Shown here one piece after another: positions 46,666 to 55,819 of a DNA stretch of 64,000 bases. The stretch comes from Methanobrevibacter sp. Its GTDB lineage: Archaea; Methanobacteriota; Methanobacteria; Methanobacteriales; Methanobacteriaceae. The translations under genes were made by a program, and so were the position numbers. The notes beneath the pieces are model-generated. The model was given only the letters and a program-made list of their open reading frames with translations, was not told where the DNA came from and did not search any database. The DNA lies in NCBI RefSeq assembly GCF_017940815.1, contig NZ_JAGAXX010000013.1, forward strand, positions 1 through 64,000, written 5' to 3'. Each line of letters begins with the position of its first letter. Position 1 is the first letter of the stretch.

Positions 46666-47538
46666 TTGATTAGTGAAACATCCCAATCTTTATCCAAGGA
46701 AACAAAAGACATTTTGAATCAAAATGGTATAAAGTTAAATAAAAATCTTGGTCAGAATTATCTGATTGACAGAAACAAAAGAGACCAGATCATTAACTTT
46801 GGAGATATCTCAAAAGAGGATGTCGTCTTGGAGATTGGTACTGGTATTGGGACACTGACAATTGAGCTTGCCAAAAAAGCAAAAAAGGTAATAGCTATCG
46901 AACAGGACACGCAAATCTATGAAATATTAGCTAAACGACTTAAAAAAGAAAAAATAGATAATGTAGAGTTAATAAATGATGATGCGTTAAAAGTGGACTT
47001 TCCACAATTTAATAAAATCATCTCTAACTTACCTTATCAGATTTCATCACCAATCACCTTTAAATTCCTAGACTATGATTTTGATCTCGCTATTTTAATG
47101 TATCAAAAGGAATTTGCTAATCGCATGAACGGAGAGGTCGGAAGCAAAAACTATTCCAGGCTTTCAGCGATGCTTTATTTTAAATGCAATGTTGAGAAAC
47201 TGACTGATGTGAGTCAGGAAAGTTTCATTCCAAAGCCAAAAATCGATTCGAGCGTTGTTAAGCTAACCCCGAAGGAAAATCAAATTCCTGATGATGATTT
47301 TGAAACTTATTCCAAATTCACAAAGGCACTATTCCAGCACAGGAATAAAAAGATTAGAAACGCCCTGATTGACTCAAGACACATCATCAACAACATCGAC
47401 AAGAAAGTGCTGAAGAAAAGACTTAACGATATCGAGGATGATGAGCTCAACGATTATCTGTCCAAAAGGGTAATCGTTTTAAAGCCTGAAGAGATTCTTG
47501 AAGTGTCAAAGAAATTGAATCCTATCTTTAACGAGTAG
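46666..47538 (+). CDS. ksgA: 16S rRNA dimethyladenosine transferase
   Basis: 290 residues. GQNYLIDRNKRDQI, the SAM loop VLEIGTGIGTLTIEL, IEQDTQIYEIL and the catalytic motif ISNLPYQISSPITF are all present. It dimethylates two adjacent adenosines at the 3' end of 16S rRNA. The start is a TTG at 46666, placed 4 nt after AAGTGAT. Co-transcribed with DUF655 and the HemK-like gene. Confidence 0.95.
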   Translation: MISETSQSLSKETKDILNQNGIKLNKNLGQNYLIDRNKRDQIINFGDISKEDVVLEIGTGIGTLTIELAKKAKKVIAIEQDTQIYEILAKRLKKEKIDNVELINDDALKVDFPQFNKIISNLPYQISSPITFKFLDYDFDLAILMYQKEFANRMNGEVGSKNYSRLSAMLYFKCNVEKLTDVSQESFIPKPKIDSSVVKLTPKENQIPDDDFETYSKFTKALFQHRNKKIRNALIDSRHIINNIDKKVLKKRLNDIEDDELNDYLSKRVIVLKPEEILEVSKKLNPIFNE

Positions 47539-47543
47539 ATAAT

Positions 47544-48128
47544 ATGGCTGATTTTATTATAAACACTGACGATAACGTATATGTTCCAGCTGAAGACAGC
47601 TATCTTTTGGCTGACAATTTGGAAATCAAGTCCGGACAGAGCGTTTTGGAAATTGGAACCGGTTCCGGAATTGTTGCAATGTATGCCTCAAGGTTAACTG
47701 ATAGAATTACCGTGACAGACATCAACTTCGATGCTTGCGAACTTGCACGCAAGAACTTTGAGGACAACAACATTGAAAACATTGAAATCCTATTCGGCAA
47801 TCTGTTTGAGCCTGTTGAAAACAGAAAGTTTGATGTAATTTTATTTAATACTCCATATCTGCCAACCGAAGATGGTGATGTTATTGATGACACGCTAAAT
47901 TATGCATTCGATGGTGGACTAAATGGTAGGAAAGTCATCGACTTGTTCTTAGATGAAGTGGGAAATCACTTAAACGATGGTGGAATTGTCCAGCTGATAC
48001 AGTCTTCACTTTCAGGCAATGAGGAAACATTGGAAAAACTAGACAGATTAGGTTTCATTGCAGAGATAAAGGAATCTGAACATTTCTTTTTTGAAGACAT
48101 CACATTAATTAACGCTTACAAAATTTAG
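47544..48128 (+). CDS. HemK2/Mtq2-like methyltransferase
   Basis: 194 residues, class I SAM methyltransferase. VPAEDSYLLADNL and VLEIGTGSGIVAMYAS are typical of the archaeal/eukaryotic PrmC-like family that methylates release factor glutamine. The catalytic tetrapeptide reads NTPY instead of the more usual NPPY. Its partner in other organisms is Trm112. It begins 5 nt after ksgA, so it belongs to the translation operon. Confidence 0.82.
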   Translation: MADFIINTDDNVYVPAEDSYLLADNLEIKSGQSVLEIGTGSGIVAMYASRLTDRITVTDINFDACELARKNFEDNNIENIEILFGNLFEPVENRKFDVILFNTPYLPTEDGDVIDDTLNYAFDGGLNGRKVIDLFLDEVGNHLNDGGIVQLIQSSLSGNEETLEKLDRLGFIAEIKESEHFFFEDITLINAYKI

Positions 48129-48138
48129 AGGTAACAAC

Positions 48139-48300
48139 ATGGAAGAATGGAAAAAATCAATACTAATTGGAGCAATTTTGATAATACTTGCAATAGCATT
48201 TGCAATACTCAGAAAGGAAATCAATATATGGATAATTTTAATAATCGTACTAGCTGTCATTGACATCATAGTAGGATTAATGAGAAAAAAAGTTAGTTAG
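48139..48300 (+). CDS. small membrane protein, 53 residues
   Basis: A short gene just below the usual ORF cut-off. MEEWKKSILIGA is followed by two hydrophobic helices (about 8-23 and 30-47) with a short charged turn (RKEIN) and a basic end, GLMRKKVS. GAGGT lies 7 nt before the ATG. It starts 10 nt after the HemK-like stop and its own stop lies in an 8-bp hairpin, so the start, stop and signals are all coherent. Function unknown. Confidence 0.7.
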   Translation: MEEWKKSILIGAILIILAIAFAILRKEINIWIILIIVLAVIDIIVGLMRKKVS

Positions 48301-48317
48301 GAGAATTAGAATTCTCC
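48300..48317. terminator. bidirectional hairpin between the small gene and dapF
   Basis: GGAGAATT and AATTCTCC separated by AG; touches both convergent stop codons. No long T-run is present. Confidence 0.5.
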
Positions 48318-49166
48318 ATCAAATACAAGTTCTGCTGGGCCTTCCATGAAAGCGCCCAAAGCATCTTCTTTTTCATAAACATTGAATTTTAAGTCGCCAC
48401 CAGGCAAGTGAAGCAATATATCTTCATCAAACAATCCAAGTTTGAAACCTGAAATAGCAGTTGAAGTAGCACCAGTTCCGCATGCAAGGGTCACACCAGC
48501 ACCTCTTTCCCAAGTAATCATCTTACCTTCGTTTTTAGATATGACCTCCACAAAGTGGACATTGATTTTTTCAGGGAACACTTCATGAGCCTCAATAGCA
48601 GGACCATACTTGTTTATGTCAATCTCATCGACGTTGTCAACGAAAATGATTGCATGAGGGTTTCCTACACTGATTGCAGTCACGTTGAATGTGGTGTCGA
48701 TAACTTCAAGCTCATCGTCAAGGAACTCTTCCTTGTCGGATGTCATTGGAATTTCAGGAGTCTTGAATGTAGATGTTCCCATGTCAACTTTAAAGAGCAC
48801 AGGTTCGTCATCTTCCAAGGTGATTTCGATTGTCTTGATTCCTGCTCTTGTTTCAACAGTCATCTTTTCCTGTTTTAAAATACCTTTTCTGTAAACAAAG
48901 TCTCCAAAACATCTGATACCATTTCCACACATTTCAGCTTCACTGCCATCAGGATTGAACATTCTGTATCCTATGTCAGCCACTTCAGACGGTTCAACGA
49001 AGAGAACTCCATCACCACCGACACCGAAGTTTCTGTGGCATAATATTCTGCATGCTTCAGGTTTGTCAGCTTCAGGGATGACTTCCCCGTCAAACTCATT
49101 GATTATTGGGAAGTCATTTCCTATTCCGTGCATTTTTGAAAATTTTAATCCTTTTAAATATACCAT
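48306..49166 (-). CDS. dapF: diaminopimelate epimerase
   Basis: 286 residues. KMHGIGNDFPIINEF, EMCGNGIRCFGDFVY (first catalytic Cys) and ERGAGVTLACGTGATSTA (second catalytic Cys) are diagnostic. It converts LL- to meso-diaminopimelate for lysine synthesis. The ATG at 49166 is chosen over an upstream TTG. The gene follows lysA closely (10 nt) on the same strand, so they form a lysine operon. Confidence 0.95.
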   Translation of the reverse strand: MVYLKGLKFSKMHGIGNDFPIINEFDGEVIPEADKPEACRILCHRNFGVGGDGVLFVEPSEVADIGYRMFNPDGSEAEMCGNGIRCFGDFVYRKGILKQEKMTVETRAGIKTIEITLEDDEPVLFKVDMGTSTFKTPEIPMTSDKEEFLDDELEVIDTTFNVTAISVGNPHAIIFVDNVDEIDINKYGPAIEAHEVFPEKINVHFVEVISKNEGKMITWERGAGVTLACGTGATSTAISGFKLGLFDEDILLHLPGGDLKFNVYEKEDALGAFMEGPAELVFDGEF

Positions 49167-49176
49167 AGCAATCAAC

Positions 49177-50460
49177 TTATTTTAAATGTGGTGGAATGAT
49201 TTGTTTATCGTATAAGTCCTCGAAGGTTTCTCTTTCCCTTACTACATTGCATTCGCCGTCAGTCACCAATATTTCTGAAGCCAATGGTCTTGAGTTGTAG
49301 TTTGAAGACATGGTGAAACCGTATGCACCAGCGTTTAGGATAGCCAATACGTCTCCTTCTTCAACGTCAGGCATTGGCCTGTCACGTGCGAATAGGTCTC
49401 CGGATTCACATACGTTACCTGCAATGTCCACTTCTTGGGTGTTTTCAGCATCCATTCTGCTTGCATCCACAATGTGGTGGTATGAGTCATACATTGCTGG
49501 TCTTAAGAGGGTGTGGAAACCTGCATCTACACCGATGAATTTTCTGTAGCTTTGTTTTACACTGTTGACGGTTACGAGAAGTGCACATGCGTCAGCCACA
49601 AGGAATCTTCCAGGCTCGAGATACATTGTAGGGTTGCCCATATCGTATTGTTCGAGTTTTTCTTTGAATAATCCCACATTGACTTCTGCAAATTTGTCCA
49701 AGTCAACAACGTTTTCTTCAGGAGTGTATGGAACGCCCACACCTCCACCGAAGTCAACGAACTCAAAGTCGATTCCTGCTTCTTCGTGAACTTTTCCTGC
49801 GATGTCCATTGTGGATTCAATAGCCAATTTGAATGGTTCAGGGTCAAGAATACCTGATCCGATGTGGGAGTGCATACCGATTGGGTTGAATCCTAATTCT
49901 TTTGCCATTTCATAAACTTCAACAGCCTCATTATCCATGATACCGAATTTACTCATTACTCCACCGGTGATACAGTGGTCGTGGTGTCCTGCACCGACCA
50001 TTGGGTTTACTCTGAATGAGATTTTTAATCCTTCAGGATCAACCACATTAGCTAATCTTTTAAGTGCTGATACTGAGTCGATGTTTAATACTGCACCTTC
50101 ATCATGAACGAATTTTAGCTCGTCATTGGTAATGTTGTTACCTGTAAATAAGATTCTTTCGCCTGCAAATCCTAACATTTTTGCAATGTGGACTTCACCA
50201 GGTGAAACCGCATCAATACAGCAACCTTCAGATTCCAATATTTTCATTACTGCAAGGTTGGTATTAGCTTTACATGCATAGAATACTTTAAAGTCAGGAT
50301 AATATTTGGAGAAAGCTGAATAAAATCTGTTGTAATTGTCTCTTATTCTATTTTCATCCATTACATAGGTTGGAGTTCCGAATTCTTCTGCAATGTCAAT
50401 TGCATCTGCTCCACCGATGTCAAGGTGGTTTTTGTCGTTTACTTTAATATTTAAATCCAT
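49177..50460 (-). CDS. lysA: diaminopimelate decarboxylase
   Basis: 427 residues, PLP enzyme of the alanine-racemase fold. [16 protein letters not shown] carries the PLP lysine; [22 protein letters not shown] and [14 protein letters not shown] bind the phosphate and substrate; [11 protein letters not shown] carries the catalytic Cys. It makes lysine from meso-diaminopimelate. AAGGAG lies 8 nt before the ATG. Confidence 0.95.
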   Translation of the reverse strand: MDLNIKVNDKNHLDIGGADAIDIAEEFGTPTYVMDENRIRDNYNRFYSAFSKYYPDFKVFYACKANTNLAVMKILESEGCCIDAVSPGEVHIAKMLGFAGERILFTGNNITNDELKFVHDEGAVLNIDSVSALKRLANVVDPEGLKISFRVNPMVGAGHHDHCITGGVMSKFGIMDNEAVEVYEMAKELGFNPIGMHSHIGSGILDPEPFKLAIESTMDIAGKVHEEAGIDFEFVDFGGGVGVPYTPEENVVDLDKFAEVNVGLFKEKLEQYDMGNPTMYLEPGRFLVADACALLVTVNSVKQSYRKFIGVDAGFHTLLRPAMYDSYHHIVDASRMDAENTQEVDIAGNVCESGDLFARDRPMPDVEEGDVLAILNAGAYGFTMSSNYNSRPLASEILVTDGECNVVRERETFEDLYDKQIIPPHLK

Positions 50461-50525
50461 AATCTAAACTCCTTAAAAAAGTTACATTATGTATTTAGTT
50501 ATCTAGCTTAATCTATTTAAAACTA

Positions 50526-50999
50526 GTGAAGGAAGACGTTTTGCCGATTAAAAATCAAAAGATGTTTAAAAAAAGAGTTTTCAAATTAATAAATATGAAA
50601 CGAGATTACGGACTTACAATGCGCGGAATAATCAAAAACGAGAATGATGAGATTTTAATCCTGAAAAGGCATCCGAAAAGCAGAACCGACCCCGACACAT
50701 GGGAACTTCCTGGAGGCAAGGTCGAGAAAGGAGAATTCTTTGATGATGCGCTTGTGCGTGAAATCAAGGAGGAAACAAACCTTGACGGCAAGGCGGGAGA
50801 CCTTGCAATAGCCATACAGCACGATTATCCATATAAAAGAACCGTTCAGATGATAATGTATCTGGACGATGTTGAGGGCGAGTTTAAAATTAGCGACGAG
50901 CATACCGACGGAAAATATGCTTCAATCGATGAGATCAAGACATTGACATTGTCAAGCTGCCTTAAAAAAGTTTTGGAAAAAAAGAATTATGTGCTTTAG
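50526..50999 (+). CDS. NUDIX hydrolase
   Basis: Up to 157 residues. The NUDIX box is intact: GGKVEKGEFFDDALVREIKEETNL. The preceding MRGIIKNENDEILILKRHP fits the family start. Substrate is unknown; MutT-like nucleotide clean-up is one possibility. The start is uncertain: a GTG at 50526 gives a basic extension, while the ATG at 50595 gives a more typical length; neither has a clear Shine-Dalgarno. It converges with argD, their ends overlapping. Confidence 0.8.
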   Translation: MKEDVLPIKNQKMFKKRVFKLINMKRDYGLTMRGIIKNENDEILILKRHPKSRTDPDTWELPGGKVEKGEFFDDALVREIKEETNLDGKAGDLAIAIQHDYPYKRTVQMIMYLDDVEGEFKISDEHTDGKYASIDEIKTLTLSSCLKKVLEKKNYVL

Positions 51000-51016
51000 A
51001 GTATTTCATCTAAAGC
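50993..51016. terminator. hairpin at the overlapping nudix and argD ends
   Basis: GCTTTAGA and TCTAAAGC form an 8-bp stem with an eight-base loop; both stop codons lie in the left arm. Confidence 0.5.
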
Positions 51017-52156
51017 TTTTACGAATTGGTCAATTTCATCTTTTGTGATTGTCAATGGTGGAACGAATCTCAATACGTTTCCGGAAGTACAGTTGATTAA
51101 GAATCCTGCTTCACGGAGTTTGTCAACGTATTCAGCTCCAGGTTTGGTTAGTTCCACACCAACCATCAAACCTACACCACGAACGTCAGCAATGACTTCC
51201 TTATCTAATTTTTTGAGCTCTTCAATGAAGTATTCGCCGACCTCATTTACATTGTCGAGGATGTTTTCTTCATCAAATGTGTCAAGAACTGCGTTTGCAG
51301 CTGCACATACTAATGGTCCTCCACCGAAGGTGGTTCCGTGATCTCCAGGAACGAAAGCACCAGCTACCTTTTCGGTTGCAAGGATTCCTCCCATTGGGAC
51401 TCCTCCACCGATTCCTTTAGCCATTGTCATAATGTCCGGTTTGACTCCGAATAGCTCATAAGCGAATAGTGTTCCGCATCTTCCGAAACCTGTTTGAACC
51501 TCATCGACGATGAATACGATGTCCTTTTCGTTACAGATTTTTTCGATTTCTTTTAGGTATTCGATGTCTGGAACGTTGACTCCACCTTCACCTTGAACAG
51601 GCTCGACGATGATAGCTGCGGTGTTTTCTGTAATAGCTTCCTTGATTGCATCAATGTCATTGTATGGCACGTTGATGAAACCTTGTGGCATTACAGCCTT
51701 GAATGGCTCATGATATTCCTCATGACCTGTTGCCGCAAGGGTCATTATTGTTCTTCCGTGGAATGAGTCTACGGTTGATATGATTTCGCCTTTGCCTGTG
51801 TATTTTACAGCAAGCTTGATAGCTCCCTCGTTTGCCTCAGCACCACTGTTAGCATAAAATATTCTGTCGAAATCAGTTTTGTCGATTAACTTTTTAGCAT
51901 AAACCAATGCAGGCTCATTGTAGTAGATGCTTGAAATGTGTATCAATTTTTCAGCTTGGTCCTGAATAGCTTTGACTAAAGCAGGGTGATTGTGACCTAA
52001 GCAGTTAACTGCAATACCTGCAAACATGTCCAAGTATTCATTTCCGTCGATATCCCATACCTTAACACCTTCCCCGTGGTCGAGTACGATTGGTTGTCTG
52101 GTGAAAGTGTTAATGAAATAATCATCTTCAATTTTAATTAATTCTTGAGTATTCAT
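50996..52156 (-). CDS. argD: acetylornithine aminotransferase
   Basis: 386 residues, class III PLP aminotransferase. YANSGAEANEGAIKLA, SFHGRTIMTLAATGHEEY, DEVQTGFGRCGTLFA and MAKGIGGGVPMG (PLP lysine) are present. It acts in arginine synthesis and may also serve the N-succinyl-DAP step of lysine synthesis, which its position beside lysA and dapF allows. GGAGATT precedes the ATG. Confidence 0.92.
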   Translation of the reverse strand: MNTQELIKIEDDYFINTFTRQPIVLDHGEGVKVWDIDGNEYLDMFAGIAVNCLGHNHPALVKAIQDQAEKLIHISSIYYNEPALVYAKKLIDKTDFDRIFYANSGAEANEGAIKLAVKYTGKGEIISTVDSFHGRTIMTLAATGHEEYHEPFKAVMPQGFINVPYNDIDAIKEAITENTAAIIVEPVQGEGGVNVPDIEYLKEIEKICNEKDIVFIVDEVQTGFGRCGTLFAYELFGVKPDIMTMAKGIGGGVPMGGILATEKVAGAFVPGDHGTTFGGGPLVCAAANAVLDTFDEENILDNVNEVGEYFIEELKKLDKEVIADVRGVGLMVGVELTKPGAEYVDKLREAGFLINCTSGNVLRFVPPLTITKDEIDQFVKALDEIL

Positions 52157-52239
52157 TTTAATCTCCTAAATTGTTTAAACATTAATATTTTTGATTTTAT
52201 TAATAATAAATACTTCCTTGTTTAATCTTAAAAATATTT

Positions 52240-52515
52240 TCAAAATAGTTTATAATTATTTTTTCGAGGAATAATATCTATTATTTCAATTCGTTTGTTC
52301 TTTTCAGAAATATAGAAAATAATCCTATAATTACCAATTCGTGCACGGTGACATTTAGGGCATTTAACACTATTCAATTCAATGAATTCTGAACTATATG
52401 GATTTTTCAAGAGTTCATAATATTTTCTATTTATCCTTAATAGCAGTGGTTTATTGTTTTTATGTTTTTTGAAAAATTTTTTTACACGTTCATGTTCAAA
52501 AAGTTCATATGTCAT
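52240..52515 (-). CDS. RelE-family toxin
   Basis: 91 residues, basic. KKFFKKHKNNKPLLLRINRKYYELLKNPYSSEFIELNS and RARIGNYRIIFYISEKNKRIEIIDIIPRKNNY fit RelE/ParE. The RIGNYRIIF strand carries the Arg expected in ribosome-dependent mRNA cleavage. The unusual feature is a CPKC pair between the two halves (KCPKCHRARIG). It overlaps the antitoxin gene by 4 nt (ATGA). Confidence 0.8.
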   Translation of the reverse strand: MTYELFEHERVKKFFKKHKNNKPLLLRINRKYYELLKNPYSSEFIELNSVKCPKCHRARIGNYRIIFYISEKNKRIEIIDIIPRKNNYKLF

Positions 52516-52775
52516 TTTTTAAGCTCATTTTCTAGCTTTGAAATTCTTTTTTCTAAATCAGATAATGAAACTTTAGACACTCCTTCTAGGTTACCATTTT
52601 CGAATTTTTCTATTTCTTTGTTGTAAAATTCTGCTTCTTCATCAGAAAATTCTTCATTTTCATAATAATAATCAATTAAGAAGGATATAACATCATTAAA
52701 AGTTTCATTTTTTGATGCAAGCTCAGATAATAATTTATGAGTCTTTTCAGAAATTTTTATAGTTTTTGTCATCAT
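52512..52775 (-). CDS. antitoxin of the RelE-type pair
   Basis: 87 residues when started at 52775 (GGTGA 5 nt upstream; another ATG lies 3 nt further). MTKTIKISEKTHKLLSELASKNETFNDVISFLIDYY is the ribbon-helix-helix DNA-binding region as in archaeal VapB/RelB-like antitoxins. The acidic remainder should wrap the toxin. The 23-nt palindrome directly upstream is the likely autoregulatory operator. Confidence 0.82.
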   Translation of the reverse strand: MMTKTIKISEKTHKLLSELASKNETFNDVISFLIDYYYENEEFSDEEAEFYNKEIEKFENGNLEGVSKVSLSDLEKRISKLENELKK

Positions 52776-52789
52776 TAACTTCACCAATA

Positions 52790-52812
52790 TATAGTATACT
52801 CAGTATACTATA
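52790..52812. promoter_or_regulatory. operator palindrome of the toxin-antitoxin pair
   Basis: Arms of TATAGTATAC and GTATACTATA flank TCA, a perfect 10-bp dyad. It ends 14 nt before the antitoxin start, so antitoxin binding would block transcription start or TATA recognition. Confidence 0.75.
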
Positions 52813-53037
52813 AATAATTTTCCATTATTACCGGATAAAACACCAAATAACAATTAATATATAAAATAATCCATTAAATATAGTTTTTGTTATGAATAAA
52901 GTCAATATTACAAAGTAAATACAATTTTATAGCATAAAAACAATTTTTTAAAGAAAATATCAAAACCGTTACAATTCAAAAAGTATTTAATCATTAATGA
53001 TAATAGTAATAGTATTATTTAAAAATTAGGTGATAAA

Positions 53038-53469
53038 ATGAAAGTCGCTATAATCGAAACTGATAAAGGAAATATCGAATTAGAATTATTCCCAAACGAA
53101 GCTCCAGGAACTGTAGCTAACTTTGAAAAATTAATCAATGAAGGATTCTACGACGGATTAACTTTCCACAGAGTAATCCCTAACTTCGTGATTCAAGGTG
53201 GATGTCCTAAAGGTAACGGTACCGGAGGACCAGGTTACACAATCAAATGTGAAACCGAAGGAAACCCTCACAGACACGGAACTGGTGCTTTATCCATGGC
53301 ACACGCAGGTAAAGACACCGGCGGAAGTCAATTCTTTATTACCCACTGTCCACAACCACACTTAGACGGTGTTCACACCGTATTCGGACAAGTCATCAAA
53401 GGTCAAGATGTCGTTAACGCTATCCAACAAGGAGACGTAATGAACAAAGTGACCGTTGAAGAAAGATAA
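53038..53469 (+). CDS. peptidyl-prolyl cis-trans isomerase, cyclophilin type
   Basis: 143 residues. [52 protein letters not shown] and [15 protein letters not shown] are typical. The protein lacks a signal peptide and is cytosolic. It speeds folding at proline bonds. AGGTGAT lies 5 nt before the ATG. Codon use is rich in highly expressed forms. Confidence 0.95.
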   Translation: MKVAIIETDKGNIELELFPNEAPGTVANFEKLINEGFYDGLTFHRVIPNFVIQGGCPKGNGTGGPGYTIKCETEGNPHRHGTGALSMAHAGKDTGGSQFFITHCPQPHLDGVHTVFGQVIKGQDVVNAIQQGDVMNKVTVEER

Positions 53470-53494
53470 TTCCTTATCTTTCAACTTCTTTTTT
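53462..53494 (+). terminator. terminator of the cyclophilin gene
   Basis: AAAGATAA and TTATCTTT (53462-53481) pair around TTCC with the TAA stop at the end of the left arm. T7 follows. Confidence 0.7.
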
Positions 53495-53499
53495 TAAAA

Positions 53500-55218
53500 C
53501 TAGTAACTGAATCTCACATATGACTTGTTGAATCCTAAAACATTAGAATAGTCAAATTCACAATTTTTTTGCTTTAATTTCCTAATTGTTTGAGATTCGT
53601 TGAATTCCTTATTGTTGAACGGATTGTAGAACTCACCATCATCGATAAAAAGAACCACTGCCTTGCCGTTTGCCATCCTTACGGTAATGTCAATCTGGCT
53701 TAGTGAAGAGTCCTGTTCAAAAATGTTTTCGCATATGCCGTCCACAGATGAGAAAAATAGCTGAGCATGATTCCCGAATATTGTCTCGATTTTTTCTAAG
53801 GTCTCATCCGGATAATTATCATTCCCCTTTTCATATGTGAAGTTCACAAGTTTGGAATCCTGAAGCATTAAAATGTCTTTGATTTCATTTTTATGACCCC
53901 TCTGAAGGCGCATTGCCATACCAAGATAAATTAAAAGAGGTATTGTTTCGGACAATAGGATTGCAATCCATATGCCGATTCCTCCAATTAAATGAGTCAA
54001 TATCAATGCCGCCACAATGGAAATCAGGAACTCTTCGCAAAATGTGATTGTAAATGAAATCCTGTTCTGTTCAATGGCCTGAGCATAGTTGGCCAAGAGA
54101 TAGGACATTGCCCGGCCAATCAATCCAAATGAGGTTATTCGTATTGCAAACGTAACGACGCCAACATATTCAGGATTGGTAATGTTGAATAACTTGATCA
54201 ATATCTCAGGATAAGCAAAGAAGATAACAGATATTGGAATGCTGACAATTAAAATCTGCTTTATTGATTTCCTTATTATGTATTGCACTGCCTTGAAGTC
54301 CATCTCCTTATAAAACACCGCCACAATCGGACTCATTGCCTTCATGATTCCGGACAAGACGATGTAGACGAATGTTTCGGAGTTGTCATATACAAGAAAC
54401 GCCAAAAGACCTGCAGCACCGTAATATGTGGAGCAAAGATATGTGAAGACAGCCATCTGGACTGAGAAGAATATCTTTCCGACAACCTCAGGAGTGTTTA
54501 ATATTATGGTTTTGAGGGACTGTAACACCTGTTTTATTTTCAATTTGGTAACTGAAACGAATTTGAAGGTACGGTTTTTATTGAAGAAATATTTTGAGAT
54601 ATACGCCATGCCAACAACATATCCCACAACTGTTGACAATGCAGCACCTTCAATGCCCATGTTGAATCCTTTCATTAACATGACGTCAAATATTAAGTTT
54701 GTCACATTAGCTATCAATACTGAATAGAAAGGCAATCTAGGATATCCGTCAGAACGGATGAAATATGAAATAACTATGATGAAACAATTCAACGGATAGA
54801 AAAACATCATTACATGCAGATAGCTTTTAGCCTGAATGTAAATGTTTTCAGGAGTGTTTAACAGATGCAATATATTGTCTGAAAAAACGAATATTGATGC
54901 AATATAAATCAATGAAATTGCAATGATTCCGAGAATAGAAACCGTGAAATAAAAATTTGATTTTTCCTCATCCAAGTCTGATTTTGCCCTTAATGCCAGC
55001 AGGCTACCTCCCTGACCAAACAGAATGTAAAAAATACCTGTAAAATAAAGCAAAGGAGATATTGAATTTACAGGAGCAAGCTTTGAGCCTCCAAGGATCA
55101 ATCCAATTAGGACTACATCAATTACCACCGCAATCTTTTCAGACATCACCATGAACATTGTAGGCAACAGCAACTCGTAGTACTTGTCCCTTAAAAACGA
55201 ATATTTCCTTTCCATCAT
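53500..55218 (-). CDS. MATE-family transporter fused to an ATPase-like domain
   Basis: 572 residues. About 1-445 is a 12-helix MATE transporter (ELLLPTMFMVMSEKIAVVIDVVLIG, the GxxGAALSTVVGY segment and the second-half repeat). The remaining 125 residues are soluble: VDGICENIFEQ...IDITVRMANGKAVVLFIDDGEFYNPFN looks like a degenerate histidine-kinase/anti-sigma-type ATPase fold, with an N-box-like ENIFE and a DDGE G1-like box. Such fusions occur in gut anaerobes. Substrate is unknown; the tail may regulate export. Two ATGs, 55218 and 55215, start the same frame. Confidence 0.78.
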   Translation of the reverse strand: MMERKYSFLRDKYYELLLPTMFMVMSEKIAVVIDVVLIGLILGGSKLAPVNSISPLLYFTGIFYILFGQGGSLLALRAKSDLDEEKSNFYFTVSILGIIAISLIYIASIFVFSDNILHLLNTPENIYIQAKSYLHVMMFFYPLNCFIIVISYFIRSDGYPRLPFYSVLIANVTNLIFDVMLMKGFNMGIEGAALSTVVGYVVGMAYISKYFFNKNRTFKFVSVTKLKIKQVLQSLKTIILNTPEVVGKIFFSVQMAVFTYLCSTYYGAAGLLAFLVYDNSETFVYIVLSGIMKAMSPIVAVFYKEMDFKAVQYIIRKSIKQILIVSIPISVIFFAYPEILIKLFNITNPEYVGVVTFAIRITSFGLIGRAMSYLLANYAQAIEQNRISFTITFCEEFLISIVAALILTHLIGGIGIWIAILLSETIPLLIYLGMAMRLQRGHKNEIKDILMLQDSKLVNFTYEKGNDNYPDETLEKIETIFGNHAQLFFSSVDGICENIFEQDSSLSQIDITVRMANGKAVVLFIDDGEFYNPFNNKEFNESQTIRKLKQKNCEFDYSNVLGFNKSYVRFSY

Positions 55219-55239
55219 AGTATATATTAAGTAGTTAAA

Positions 55240-55752
55240 TTATAAATAATCGACCATCTCTTCCATGCTTACGTTTCTGGAATGCAATGGGGAAGGCCTT
55301 GATTTCTCTGAAGGATATCCAATAGGAAGCAATGCGACAGTGACCATGTTTTCAGGAAGGTCAAAAAGCTCGTCCAAGACCCTTTTGTCATATCCCCTGA
55401 CCCATACGGAACCTATTCCAAGATCATATGCCTCAAGCATCATCTGTGTTGTTGCGATTACCGCATCGTCAAGGCCGGCATCGTGTCCGTCGACAGTTTT
55501 CCAGGATACACTTTTGTCATAACAGATTAAAAGCACTATTGGAGCGCCAAAGCAGTACGGTGTGAAATTTCTGATTTTTTCAAGACCCTCTTCACTTTTT
55601 ATTACAAAAACCCTTTGTGGCTGGAAATTGTTTCCAGTAGGTGCAACCTGTGCTGCCTTTAAAATCTTTTCAAGCTTTTCATCCTCAATTTCCCTGTCAG
55701 AATATTTTCTGACAGAATACCTTTCGCAAGCTAAATCTAAAAAATCTTTCAT
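55240..55752 (-). CDS. nitroreductase family protein
   Basis: 170 residues. ERYSVRKYSDREIEDEKLEKILKAAQVAPTGNNFQPQRVFVI is the FMN-binding start, and GIGSVWVRGYDK and PIGYPSEKSRP complete the family. It is a NAD(P)H- or F420-linked flavoprotein with unknown substrate. AAGGTGAAAC precedes the ATG. It is upstream of the MATE gene on the same strand (21 nt), so the two may be co-transcribed. Confidence 0.88.
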   Translation of the reverse strand: MKDFLDLACERYSVRKYSDREIEDEKLEKILKAAQVAPTGNNFQPQRVFVIKSEEGLEKIRNFTPYCFGAPIVLLICYDKSVSWKTVDGHDAGLDDAVIATTQMMLEAYDLGIGSVWVRGYDKRVLDELFDLPENMVTVALLPIGYPSEKSRPSPLHSRNVSMEEMVDYL

Positions 55753-55819
55753 TGTTTCACCTTAACAATTTGTCGTATACTATATTATACATTCTCAAAT
55801 AATAGCTTTGCCATGATAT

